Position numbers and translations under genes: made by a program. The notes under the pieces are model-generated. The model worked only from the letters and a program-made list of their open reading frames with translations, made no database searches and was not told where the DNA came from. From an uncultured Clostridia bacterium (GTDB lineage Bacteria > Bacillota > Clostridia > TANB77 > CAG-508): DNA of 25,697 nt. The stretch covers positions 1 through 25,697 of the forward strand of contig CALXJO010000002.1 in the NCBI GenBank assembly GCA_944388645.1, given 5' to 3'. Below are positions 14,031-22,018 of this stretch, in pieces (the stretch's first letter is position 1; every line of letters starts with the position of its first letter).

Positions 14031-16069
14031 TATTGTTTATTTAAGATTATTTTTAAAACTTCAGATACGCTCCAAGCCTGGGCAAAAGCTCCTCTGCATT
14101 TATAAGGCTCTGCTGAGTCATATATCTCACTAATTGTTCCTATACTTGATCTTGTAAACATTTCTGTTTCAAATGTTTTTCTTGTGTTTTCTATTAATTT
14201 ATCTAATCTGTTTTCCAGTTTTTGTTTTTTGTCTACATCTTTTTCCATTTTTATGGTGTTCTTTAATGCATCATAATATAATCCTAATAGCCATGGCCAA
14301 GTTATTCCTTGATGATAACTTGTATCTCTTTTATATGGAGAACCTTCATAAATTTCTACATAGCCTTCTTCTCCAGAAGCTAATGTTTTTAGTCCATATT
14401 TGTTTAGTAATTTTTTATTTACAACATCTAATATTTGCTCTGCAATTTCTGAGTCTTCTATTACTGGATGAGATATACTTAATGCAAATAGTTGATTTGG
14501 TCTTATTTTATCATCACCTAAGACATCATATAAGCATTTTTTGTCTTTATTATAGAATTTCTCTTTAAAGGATTTTTGTGTTTTTCTAGCCATTTGCAAA
14601 TATTTTTTGCATAAATCTTTGTCTTCGAATTTTTCACAAAGTCTTGCCATTATTTTTAAGGCATTAAACCATAATGCATTTAATTCAACAGTTTTTCCAT
14701 TTCTAGGAGTAACCGCTTTGTTATCAAATTTTACATCCATCCAAGTTATTTGAGTGTCTTTTGTTCCAGCTGATATTAAGTTATCTTCATCTAAATATAT
14801 GTTGTTTCCATCTACATCTATTCTTGTAGAATATGCATTCATTATTTTTAATAATGTAGGATACATTTTTGTTTCTATAAATTCATAATCATTTGTGTAT
14901 TTTAAATATTTATATATCTGCTCTATTAGTAAAAGTGAGCTATCAGCACTATTGTAAAGAGGTCTGTTATCATATCCTGAATATCCATTTGGAACTAATC
15001 CATATTTTACGTCTCTAATATTTGTTAATAATACTTCTTTTGCTATATCAAATCTTTTTGTTAATAGTAATAAGCCTTCAAATGAGATTAGACTGTCTCT
15101 TCCCCAATCCACAAACCATGGGAAACCTGCAAGAATTGTATGCAAAGCAAATGATGGTCTATTTGCAATGAAGTTGTCTGAAGCTAATATTAACGCCTTT
15201 AATATTTCTACTCTTTTGTCATTTATACTTATTTGTTGTAATATGTCAGTATCATATATTAAAGCTTTTTGCCTATCTGTTTCTTGAGCCATTATTCTTT
15301 TTCCATCTATTTCTTCAATATTGGCTTCTAGAGAACATACAAATGTTATTTCTTTTTCTTCATTTGGCTCTATGTCTATACTGTAAACTCCTGGCACATA
15401 GTGGTTTTCTTCTGCACAAAAACCTCTTTCCTCTTCTATTGGATAATACATATTATAAAATGTATCATTTTCATGAGGCATATATATACCTTTATCACAG
15501 TTCATGTATATAGGTGTTTCGGAATTGTTTTGTAGTATTAATCTTACTTTATTTCCAACATTTGATTGTTTTGCAGTGTATTGAACATTTTGATTTATTG
15601 AATGAAAATCTCTAAAGTTAACGACTGGCGCTAGAGTTAATGTTGCTTTTTGATTATGATTTTTTATTTTATAATATACCACAACTGTATTTTTTCCATA
15701 TTCCATACATATATTTTTTTCTATTTGCATGTCTTCTACTTTATATGTGAATTTTGGTATATATTCTTTTTTAAAGCAAGTCAAATATTTAATTCCATCA
15801 GAAATTTCATGTTCATGTGTTTCTAAGTTGTTAGTTATATTTGTATATAAATTATATTGTTTACTTCCTATTTGCAAACTTTCGTCTAATTTTGATAATA
15901 TTAAAAATCTTCTTGCTGGAGGAGTAAGTGGTGCTACTAATAAACCATTATATTTTCTTATATTACATCCGGCTTGTGATTGGCTACAAAATCCACCTAT
16001 CCCATTTGTTATTAGCCATTCTCTTCTAATCTCATCTTTTAACTTTTCATCCAAATCATTATATTTCAT
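14030..16069 (-). CDS. Glycogen debranching enzyme (amylo-alpha-1,6-glucosidase type)
   Basis: A 679-residue protein of the bacterial GDE family. The N-terminal domain has LITNGIGGF (19-27) and RKYNGLLVAPL (38-48). The C-terminal alpha/alpha-barrel domain has AGFPWFVDWGRDSLISFEG (314-332), then SAGTKDTQITWMDVK, VELNALWFNAL and SPYKRDTSYHQGITWPW. The acidic residues in DWGRD and WMD are the likely catalytic or substrate ones. It would remove alpha-1,6-linked glucose at glycogen branch points in the cytoplasm. It lies 35 bp after yvcK and overlaps holA by one base, so it belongs to the murB-yvcK-GDE-holA transcript. No other glycogen gene is nearby. The link with YvcK, which affects carbon metabolism in other bacteria, is suggestive only. 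Confidence 0.88.
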   Translation of the reverse strand: MKYNDLDEKLKDEIRREWLITNGIGGFCSQSQAGCNIRKYNGLLVAPLTPPARRFLILSKLDESLQIGSKQYNLYTNITNNLETHEHEISDGIKYLTCFKKEYIPKFTYKVEDMQIEKNICMEYGKNTVVVYYKIKNHNQKATLTLAPVVNFRDFHSINQNVQYTAKQSNVGNKVRLILQNNSETPIYMNCDKGIYMPHENDTFYNMYYPIEEERGFCAEENHYVPGVYSIDIEPNEEKEITFVCSLEANIEEIDGKRIMAQETDRQKALIYDTDILQQISINDKRVEILKALILASDNFIANRPSFALHTILAGFPWFVDWGRDSLISFEGLLLLTKRFDIAKEVLLTNIRDVKYGLVPNGYSGYDNRPLYNSADSSLLLIEQIYKYLKYTNDYEFIETKMYPTLLKIMNAYSTRIDVDGNNIYLDEDNLISAGTKDTQITWMDVKFDNKAVTPRNGKTVELNALWFNALKIMARLCEKFEDKDLCKKYLQMARKTQKSFKEKFYNKDKKCLYDVLGDDKIRPNQLFALSISHPVIEDSEIAEQILDVVNKKLLNKYGLKTLASGEEGYVEIYEGSPYKRDTSYHQGITWPWLLGLYYDALKNTIKMEKDVDKKQKLENRLDKLIENTRKTFETEMFTRSSIGTISEIYDSAEPYKCRGAFAQAWSVSEVLKIILNKQ

Positions 16070-16104
16070 CTCTCGTTTTCCTTTTCTATAAATTTCTCTT
16101 ATTA

Positions 16105-17592
16105 CTATTTTTTCATTTTTTCGTTTCTTTTATTTTCGCTTTCTCTTATTGAAGTAATTCTTTCATTATATTTATCTAAGAACTTGCTACCTGAATGTTT
16201 GCTTTTCTTTTTACTCTTCTTTTTATCTGGTTTATTTTTCTTATTTTCTTGTTTTAATTTTTTCTTCGTATCTTTAATTTTTGAGTCTAGCATTATATAT
16301 TGTGTATCATTTTGCATATCTCTGAATTTTAATTCATCACATATAAGTTGTATTATACTTGTTGCTATTGCATCTGGATTATGTCTTATTCTACCATTTT
16401 CTATTGTTGAAAGATTCCTTTGTATTAGTTTTATACCTTCATCTTTAACTTTTGAAATATCTTGCTCTACTAAGTCTGATCCTTCTTTATTATAACTTCG
16501 TATATATTCTGGTACTATTTCACCAGTATCATATACACAGTAGTCTATTATTCCTTTTCCTGCATGGTCTATTATAGCTTTTATATGGTCATATAGAGTA
16601 TAGTTATCTGTTTGTCCATTTTCTGTCATAATATTGCTTACATATACTTTAAATCCTTTAGCTTCTCTTATTGCCTTAGATACTCCTGGTACTAATAGAT
16701 TTGGAATAACATTTGTATAAAGGCTACCTGGCCCTATAACTATACTGTCTGCTTCTTTTATTGCATCTATAACTCCTGGAGCTACTCTTATATTTGTTGG
16801 AGAAATATAGACTCTTGTTATTTTACTTAGTTTTTGACTAACTATTTCTGGAATGTTGTCTTTACATTCTACAACTGTTCCATCTTCTAATTCGGCACAT
16901 ATCTTTATTCTGTCATAAGTCGCAGGAAGAACTTTTCCTGTCATATTTAATATTTTTTGTACTTCTTTTACTGATGTTGTAAAGTCTCCTACTGCTTCTT
17001 TCATTGCTGTTAAATATATGTCACCAAATTTTTTACCTCTATATGTGTTATCTGTCATCTTCAAGTTGATTAGCTTACTCATCTCATCTTCATTTGCAGA
17101 TAATGCAATTATACTTTGCTCAATATCTTCAAGTGCAGCTAAGTTCATTTCTTCTTCTGTTTTTCCTTGTGTTGCTCCATAATCAGAAAGTGTAACTACT
17201 GCTGTTATATTATCTGTATAATTTTTTAGTCCTCTTAATACTGTATTTAATCCAGCTCCTCCACCAATTACTACTACTTTAGGACCTTGATTATATACTT
17301 TTTTGTTAAATATTAGGGAATTCATTTTTCCCTTATCTTCTAGATTCCTTGTATCTGATTCCTCTACAAGCATTTCTAAAGTTCTTTTTTGTATACATAT
17401 TATACTTATAATTGTAAAAGTAAAACCAAATACAAACGTTAAAATTATTTTTGCAAGTTCACTAAAAGTAAGCTCATTTGTAACTATAACTTTTGCCATT
17501 CCATAGCATACTAAAATTATTCCTACAATCATTAGTAACATCCATCTTTTTATTTTAGTACTTGATTTAAACCATTTAAAAAAACCTTTCAT
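16105..17592 (-). CDS. yvcK: YvcK-type UDP-GlcNAc-binding protein with membrane anchor and basic tail
   Basis: A 495-residue CofD-like protein. The core begins with KVVVIGGGAGLNTVLRGL (105-122) and AVVTLSDYGATQGK (131-144), and includes VIGPGSLYTNVIPNLLVPG and an NIMTENGQTDNYT segment, all typical of YvcK/gluconeogenesis factor. YvcK binds UDP-N-acetylglucosamine and in Bacillus is needed for normal morphology on gluconeogenic carbon sources. Unlike the ~320-residue Bacillus protein, this one has two predicted membrane helices (about 17-37 and 46-67) and a lysine-rich C-terminal tail of about 55 residues. It starts 14 bp after murB with AAAGGA upstream. The usual neighbours rapZ and whiA are absent. 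Confidence 0.9.
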   Translation of the reverse strand: MKGFFKWFKSSTKIKRWMLLMIVGIILVCYGMAKVIVTNELTFSELAKIILTFVFGFTFTIISIICIQKRTLEMLVEESDTRNLEDKGKMNSLIFNKKVYNQGPKVVVIGGGAGLNTVLRGLKNYTDNITAVVTLSDYGATQGKTEEEMNLAALEDIEQSIIALSANEDEMSKLINLKMTDNTYRGKKFGDIYLTAMKEAVGDFTTSVKEVQKILNMTGKVLPATYDRIKICAELEDGTVVECKDNIPEIVSQKLSKITRVYISPTNIRVAPGVIDAIKEADSIVIGPGSLYTNVIPNLLVPGVSKAIREAKGFKVYVSNIMTENGQTDNYTLYDHIKAIIDHAGKGIIDYCVYDTGEIVPEYIRSYNKEGSDLVEQDISKVKDEGIKLIQRNLSTIENGRIRHNPDAIATSIIQLICDELKFRDMQNDTQYIMLDSKIKDTKKKLKQENKKNKPDKKKSKKKSKHSGSKFLDKYNERITSIRESENKRNEKMKK

Positions 17593-17606
17593 TTCTATGT
17601 CCTTTC

Positions 17607-18161
17607 TTATTCTCCTAAAATTTCTATTTCTAGTTCAATTTGTTTATTAAATTTTTGATACACTTTTTCTTTTACTATATCTGTTAATTTTAGTACATCT
17701 TCTGCTGTTGCATTTCCTGCATTTATTATAAATCCTGCATGTTTTTCAGACACTTGTGCTCCTCCTATAGAAAGTCCTTTTAATCCACATTCATCTATTA
17801 GTTGTGCTGTAATAAAATCCTTCCCTCTTTTAAAAGTACTTCCGCTACTTGGTTTATCTATTGGTTGTTTCTCTCTTCTACTATTATTATTTTCTCTCAT
17901 TGTTTCTTCTATTTTTTCTTTATTTTCCTTTTGTAATTGTAATGTTGTATTTAGTATTACTACATTTTTATCAAAAAATATTGTATGCCTATATGAGAAA
18001 TTATGTTGTTCATTATTTATTTGCTTTATTTCTAATTTGCTATCTTCTAAATCTATATATTCTGTTTTAGTTACAATATCACTCATTTGCCTGCCATAGG
18101 CTCCTGCATTCATTCTTACTGCTCCGCCTATTGTTCCTGGGATTCCGAGAAGCAAATTCAA
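17607..18161 (-). CDS. murB: UDP-N-acetylenolpyruvoylglucosamine reductase, C-terminal part (frameshifted murB)
   Basis: This frame holds the rest of MurB after a one-base shift: GIPGTIGGAVRMNAGAYG (FAD-binding), SSGSTFKRG (the serine expected to donate a proton), LIDECGLKG, GGAQVSEKHAGFIIN and the final ELEIEILG, which contains the expected glutamate. Its apparent start (ATG 18161) is internal to the domain and has no ribosome site, so it is not an independent gene. See the N-terminal part for the enzyme and the shift. Confidence 0.85.
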   Translation of the reverse strand: MNLLLGIPGTIGGAVRMNAGAYGRQMSDIVTKTEYIDLEDSKLEIKQINNEQHNFSYRHTIFFDKNVVILNTTLQLQKENKEKIEETMRENNNSRREKQPIDKPSSGSTFKRGKDFITAQLIDECGLKGLSIGGAQVSEKHAGFIINAGNATAEDVLKLTDIVKEKVYQKFNKQIELEIEILGE

Positions 18162-18525
18162 AACCAGCTAAAGAATTGTCTAATAAAATTCTTGCAAGTT
18201 TTGCATTTAGCATTCCAGCTTCTACTTTGATTGTATTGTTCTCTAAAAATGTGTAACTATCTGTGCACATTTTTGCCACAATTCCTCTAATTCCTCCATC
18301 TTTTACTAATAAATTACTGCCATTTCCTATTATATGTAATGGTATATTTTCTTTTCTAGTAAATTTTATGAGGTCTATTATCTCTTCTGTTTTTTTTATT
18401 TTTATGAATATATCTGCTGGTCCTCCTATTTTAATTGTTGTATGCTTACTCATTGGTTCTTTAATATAAATATTTTCTTTGGAAATAAAAGATTCTATTT
18501 GACTTGCTATATCTTCTATCTTCAT
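18079..18525 (-). CDS. murB: MurB, N-terminal part, broken by a +1 base
   Basis: MurB reduces UDP-GlcNAc-enolpyruvate to UDP-MurNAc with NADPH and FAD, the second committed step of peptidoglycan synthesis. This frame encodes the FAD-binding N-terminus: MSKHTTIKIGGPADIFIK (25-42), then IIGNGSNLLVKDGGI. After GFEFAS it runs off into an unrelated tail (RNPRNNRRSS). Removing one base, G at 18147 (C on the minus strand), restores GFEFAS-GIPGTIGG and one frame of about 305 codons from 18525 to 17607. The ATG has AGAGGTGA upstream and its own promoter. MurB is essential in most bacteria, so a sequencing or assembly error, a second murB elsewhere, or real inactivation must be told apart. Confidence 0.88.
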   Translation of the reverse strand: MKIEDIASQIESFISKENIYIKEPMSKHTTIKIGGPADIFIKIKKTEEIIDLIKFTRKENIPLHIIGNGSNLLVKDGGIRGIVAKMCTDSYTFLENNTIKVEAGMLNAKLARILLDNSLAGFEFASRNPRNNRRSSKNECRSLWQANE

Positions 18526-18572
18526 CTTTTTTATTCACCTCTGGTTTAGATATATTCTACTTATGCTTATTT

Positions 18573-18601
18573 ATTCTATCATTTTAAGCTTAATTTTACA
18601 A
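18573..18601 (-). promoter_or_regulatory. Sigma-A-type promoter of the murB-yvcK-GDE-holA operon
   Basis: Minus strand: -35 TTGTAA (18596-18601), 17-bp spacer, -10 TAGAAT (18573-18578), 47 bp upstream of the murB ATG and after the recA terminator. Confidence 0.5.
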
Positions 18602-18648
18602 GTATTTCTATTCATTTTATATATGTCCTTCTCTTTCCAAAGAATACA

Positions 18649-18688
18649 AAAAGAACTAGATAAGTTAATGTTCTTATTTAGTTCTTTT
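18649..18688 (-). terminator. recA terminator
   Basis: Arms 18649-18664 and 18673-18688 pair at 15 of 16 positions around an 8-nt loop. On the minus strand the 3' arm ends in a T run. It begins 8 bp after the recA stop codon. Confidence 0.75.
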
Positions 18689-18696
18689 ACTATATT

Positions 18697-19767
18697 TTAT
18701 TCTTCGTCTATTGGTTCTTTTTCTTCTTCGTCGTCTTCTACTGTCATATCATCACTTAAGCTTTTTTCAAATGCTTCATTAAATTTATCTCTTACCTTCT
18801 TTTCTACTTCTGCCATTACTTCTGGATTTTCTTCTAGATATTTTTTAGCATTTTCTCTTCCTTGCCCAATTCTTGCTCCATTGTAACTAAACCAAGAGCC
18901 ACTCTTTTCTACAATGTCTAAGTTTACGCCTAAATCTAATATATTACCAGATTTTGAAATTCCTTTTCCATATATAATGTCAAACTCTGCCTCTCTAAAA
19001 GGAGGTGCAACTTTATTTTTTACAACTTTTACTCTTACTCTATTTCCAAAAACTTCTCCATCTTGTTTTAAGTTTTCTGTTTTTCTTATATCTAATCTAA
19101 CTGATGCATAGAATTTTAATGCTCTTCCTCCTGGTGTTGTTTCTGGATTTCCAAACATAATTCCAACTTTTTCTCTTAATTGGTTTATAAATATTATTGC
19201 TGTATTTGATTTATTAAGCACACCAGCTAACTTTCTTAATGCTTGAGACATAAGTCTTGCCTGTAAACCTACGTGTGAATCTCCCATATCTCCATCTATT
19301 TCTGCCTTTGGCACTAATGCTGCTACAGAGTCTACAACTATTATGTCTATAGCTCCGCTTCTAACTAATGCCTCTGCTATTTCTAGAGCTTGTTCGCCTG
19401 TATCTGGTTGAGAAACTATTAAATTATCTATATCTACTCCTAAATGTTTTGCATATACAGGGTCTAAAGCATGTTCTGCATCTATAAATGCTGCCTCTCC
19501 TCCTGTTTTTTGACATTCTGCAATCATATGTAATGCAAGTGTTGTTTTTCCTGAAGATTCTGGTCCAAATATTTCTACAATTCTTCCCTTTGGAATTCCA
19601 CCAATTCCTAATGCTACATCTAAACTTAATGCACCTGTTGGAATTGCCTCTACATTCATTGCAGAGAAATCTCCTAATTTCATAACAGAACCTTTTCCAA
19701 ATTGTTTTTCTATCTGTCCTAATGCAGATTCTAATGCTTTCTTCTTTTCGCTGTTTTCTATACTCAT
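18697..19767 (-). CDS. recA: Recombinase RecA
   Basis: A 356-residue RecA, close to the usual length. It forms filaments on single-stranded DNA, drives homologous recombination and triggers LexA self-cleavage. Landmarks: QIEKQFGKGSVMKLG (18-32), Walker A GPESSGKT (68-75), FIDAEHALDP, IIVVDSVAALVP (Walker B), the L1/L2 DNA-binding region with NQLREKVGIMFGNPETTPGG, and an acidic C-terminal tail (DDEEEKEPIDEE). The ATG has AGGAGGAAAA upstream. It is transcribed alone: its own promoter with two dyad sites lies upstream and a strong terminator downstream. Confidence 0.98.
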   Translation of the reverse strand: MSIENSEKKKALESALGQIEKQFGKGSVMKLGDFSAMNVEAIPTGALSLDVALGIGGIPKGRIVEIFGPESSGKTTLALHMIAECQKTGGEAAFIDAEHALDPVYAKHLGVDIDNLIVSQPDTGEQALEIAEALVRSGAIDIIVVDSVAALVPKAEIDGDMGDSHVGLQARLMSQALRKLAGVLNKSNTAIIFINQLREKVGIMFGNPETTPGGRALKFYASVRLDIRKTENLKQDGEVFGNRVRVKVVKNKVAPPFREAEFDIIYGKGISKSGNILDLGVNLDIVEKSGSWFSYNGARIGQGRENAKKYLEENPEVMAEVEKKVRDKFNEAFEKSLSDDMTVEDDEEEKEPIDEE

Positions 19768-19790
19768 TTATTTTTCCTCCTATATTTTGT

Positions 19791-19802
19791 AAACATTTGT
19801 TT
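19791..19802. promoter_or_regulatory. Candidate operator O1 near the recA start
   Basis: The perfect dyad AAACA-N2-TGTTT (AAACAAATGTTT on the minus strand) lies between the -10 box and the recA ribosome site. It resembles the Gram-positive LexA box (GAAC-N4-GTTC) with both outer G/C pairs changed to A/T. The same 12-mer is repeated at 19859-19870. Confidence 0.45.
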
Positions 19803-19820
19803 GTAGTTTTAATTTACTAC

Positions 19821-19848
19821 ATTATATACTAATTTTAAAAATTGTCAA
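19821..19848 (-). promoter_or_regulatory. Strong recA promoter
   Basis: Minus strand: perfect -35 TTGACA (19843-19848), 16-bp spacer, perfect -10 TATAAT (19821-19826), about 53 bp upstream of the ATG. Confidence 0.75.
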
Positions 19849-19858
19849 GCCTTTTTTC

Positions 19859-19870
19859 AAACATTTGTTT
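19859..19870. promoter_or_regulatory. Candidate operator O2 upstream of the recA promoter
   Basis: Second copy of AAACAAATGTTT (minus strand), 10 bp upstream of the -35 box and 68 bp centre to centre from O1. Two identical dyads flanking a strong promoter suggest a repressor that bridges it; LexA is the obvious candidate for recA. Confidence 0.45.
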
Positions 19871-19877
19871 TATTTTT

Positions 19878-21473
19878 TTAACTATTTCTATACCAAGTTT
19901 CTAATCCTGTATATGTTGTATAGTTTGTTGGAGTTATTGTTCCTACAACTGATTGGCTTGAAATTGATATATTTTTATTTCTGTATAGTCCTATAAATGG
20001 CATGTCTGTTTTGTATTGACTATATATTTTCTGATATGCTTCTATTAACTGGTTCTCATCACTTAATATACTTGCATTTTGCATTAGTTCATTCATTGTA
20101 TCACTACTATAATTTGATATATTTCCTTGAGAAAAATAGTACATTAAGTCTGGTGTATATGAGGTGTATACCCCTGTTAATAAAATTTGATAGTCTTTTT
20201 CTTGTATATAATTTGAGTATTCATTATCTGATATTTTATCAACTGTTACAGATATTCCTATGTTTTCTAATTGTTCCTCTATTAATTCTGCTACTTGGAC
20301 TCTTGTAGAATCATTTTCTTTTACAGAGATTTTTAAATCTAGATATCTAGTTCTACCATCTATATTTTTTCTCCATCTGTTATTTCTATAAGTCCATCCA
20401 TTCTCTTCTAGTATGTTTCTTGCTTGATCTGGATTGTATCCAGAACTTGCCTCATTTGCTTGGTATAGGTAGTTTCCATAGTCTAAAGGATACTCTGATA
20501 CCGCTTTTTGGTTATTAAATACTGATGTTACAATATGGTCTTTATCTATAGCATAGCCAATAGCTTGTCTTACAGCTGAATCTTGTAAAATTGTATCTTG
20601 GCAGTTTAAAGCTAAAAAGTCAAATTCTCTTCCTAGATATTCTGTTTTGTTAAAGCCTATTGTTCCTATGTATTCTTGGAAGTTTGGATTAGAAGTGTTT
20701 AAGAAATCTATATTTCCTATTTTGAAGCTATTATAGGCTTCTCCCATTGATGAATATATATTTATTCTTATATTTTCTATTTTGATATCTTCATTTTTTG
20801 GATTTTTCCAATTTTGATTATATGTTAGTGTTATACTATTTGTGCTTACATTTGAAATTTGATATCTACCAGTACCTATTGGCACTTGCTGACTTGCATA
20901 AAAATCTTCTCCATTATATTGCGTACTAGATAGGATTGGGAATATTAAGTAATATTCAAAAAACGGAATGTTTGCATCTAGTGTTAATTTTATTGTTCCA
21001 TTATCTATAATTTCTATATTTGATATGTGTTCTACATTGTATTTGTATACTGAATTTCCATTTTTTATTGTTTCTATAGTAAATTTTACATCATCTGCAT
21101 CAAGAGATAGACCATTTGTCCATTTTATGGTATTATCTAGTTTTACAACATAAGTATTGTCTCCTGTTTTAGAACATTCTGTTGCAAGACATGGTATTAG
21201 CTCATAATTTTCATTTAGACTGAAAAGTGGATCAAATATTAGTGTATCTATATTTAAAATTTCTTTATTATTTGTTATAAGTGGATTTATAGTATCAAAA
21301 TCTGTTACTGCTAATCTAAGATCTTTTATTATATTCTCTTCAGCATTTACTACCTCTTGCGTATTTTCTGATGCATTTGCAATTTGATTGTTATATATAA
21401 TGTAACCTGCATAGATTATAATTCCAATTGCGAATATTATAAATATATATTTAAATATACTACTTACTTTCAT
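19878..21473 (-). CDS. Peptide ABC transporter substrate-binding protein (SBP_bac_5), membrane-anchored
   Basis: A 531-residue extracellular solute-binding protein of the oligopeptide/dipeptide class. After an N-terminal hydrophobic segment (about 7-27) come RLAVTDFDTINPLITNN (52-68), the family's substrate-lobe stretch IKWTNGLSLDADDVKFTIE, and VRQAIGYAIDKDHIV, all typical. There is no lipobox cysteine after the hydrophobic segment, so it appears to be held by an uncleaved helix, unlike most Gram-positive relatives. No permease or ATPase gene is adjacent. It has its own promoter and AAAGGA ribosome site. It lies between spoVS and recA, with no obvious functional link to either. It may feed a transporter encoded elsewhere or act as a sensor. 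Confidence 0.87.
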   Translation of the reverse strand: MKVSSIFKYIFIIFAIGIIIYAGYIIYNNQIANASENTQEVVNAEENIIKDLRLAVTDFDTINPLITNNKEILNIDTLIFDPLFSLNENYELIPCLATECSKTGDNTYVVKLDNTIKWTNGLSLDADDVKFTIETIKNGNSVYKYNVEHISNIEIIDNGTIKLTLDANIPFFEYYLIFPILSSTQYNGEDFYASQQVPIGTGRYQISNVSTNSITLTYNQNWKNPKNEDIKIENIRINIYSSMGEAYNSFKIGNIDFLNTSNPNFQEYIGTIGFNKTEYLGREFDFLALNCQDTILQDSAVRQAIGYAIDKDHIVTSVFNNQKAVSEYPLDYGNYLYQANEASSGYNPDQARNILEENGWTYRNNRWRKNIDGRTRYLDLKISVKENDSTRVQVAELIEEQLENIGISVTVDKISDNEYSNYIQEKDYQILLTGVYTSYTPDLMYYFSQGNISNYSSDTMNELMQNASILSDENQLIEAYQKIYSQYKTDMPFIGLYRNKNISISSQSVVGTITPTNYTTYTGLETWYRNS

Positions 21474-21506
21474 TATGTAGTCCTTTCTTCTTTAATTTAC
21501 TATCAT

Positions 21507-21535
21507 ATAATATATTAAATACCTATATTTTTCAA
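21507..21535 (-). promoter_or_regulatory. Promoter of the solute-binding protein gene
   Basis: Minus strand: -35 TTGAAA (21530-21535), 17-bp spacer, -10 TATTAT (21507-21512), 33 bp upstream of the ATG. Confidence 0.5.
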
Positions 21536-21566
21536 TATTTATTTTAAAATTTTTTAACAACAAAAA

Positions 21567-21588
21567 GGACATGATTATTGTCATGCCC
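21567..21588 (-). terminator. spoVS terminator
   Basis: An 8-bp stem (21567-21574 with 21581-21588, one G-T pair) and a 6-nt loop, followed on the minus strand by TTTTT. It lies about 31 bp after the spoVS stop. Confidence 0.75.
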
Positions 21589-21619
21589 TATTATTTATCA
21601 CTTAATTTTACAAACTATA

Positions 21620-21883
21620 TTATTTTCTTGACTCTACAATCAATTTTATACCAGTTCTTTCCTCTCCTTCCACTTCTACTTCTGCAAATGCTGGTATGCA
21701 TATTAAATCAACTCCAGCTGGTGCAACAAATCCTCTTGCTATAGCAACTGCCTTTACTGCTTGGTTTAATGCTCCTGCACCAATTGCTTGCATTTCTGCT
21801 TTGTTTGACTCCTTAACTAATCCAGCTATAGCTCCTGCTACTGAATTTGGGTTTGATTTTGATGAGATTTTTAAAACTTCCAT
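21620..21883 (-). CDS. spoVS: Stage V sporulation protein S
   Basis: An 87-residue Alba-like small protein, the usual SpoVS length, starting EVLKISSKSNPNSVAGAIAG and containing AIGAGALNQAVKAVAIARG, both diagnostic. In Bacillus it affects septation and coat assembly during sporulation; the fold suggests nucleic-acid binding. The ATG has AGGAGGAT upstream. It follows ymdB on the same strand with its own promoter and a strong terminator. The order rny-ymdB-spoVS is conserved in Firmicutes. Confidence 0.97.
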   Translation of the reverse strand: MEVLKISSKSNPNSVAGAIAGLVKESNKAEMQAIGAGALNQAVKAVAIARGFVAPAGVDLICIPAFAEVEVEGEERTGIKLIVESRK

Positions 21884-21932
21884 TTTTATCCTCCTAATAT
21901 TTTATTTTTTTGTATGTTTAAGTACAGTTATA

Positions 21933-21961
21933 TTTATACAATATTTAAGGATAATTGTCTA
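21933..21961 (-). promoter_or_regulatory. Candidate spoVS promoter
   Basis: Minus strand: TAGACA (21956-21961), 17-bp spacer, TATAAA (21933-21938), about 50 bp before the ATG. In Bacillus spoVS depends on sigma-H, but no clear sigma-H site was seen here. Confidence 0.4.
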
Positions 21962-22018
21962 TATAAAATTGGAAATTTCTTACAGTTTTCATCGTGTCAT
22001 TTTTTCATTTTTCGTCAT

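Noticed and set aside
17607..18161. Second, independent short murB-like gene
   Set aside because: Its frame joins exactly to the upstream fragment by removal of one base and its ATG has no ribosome site.
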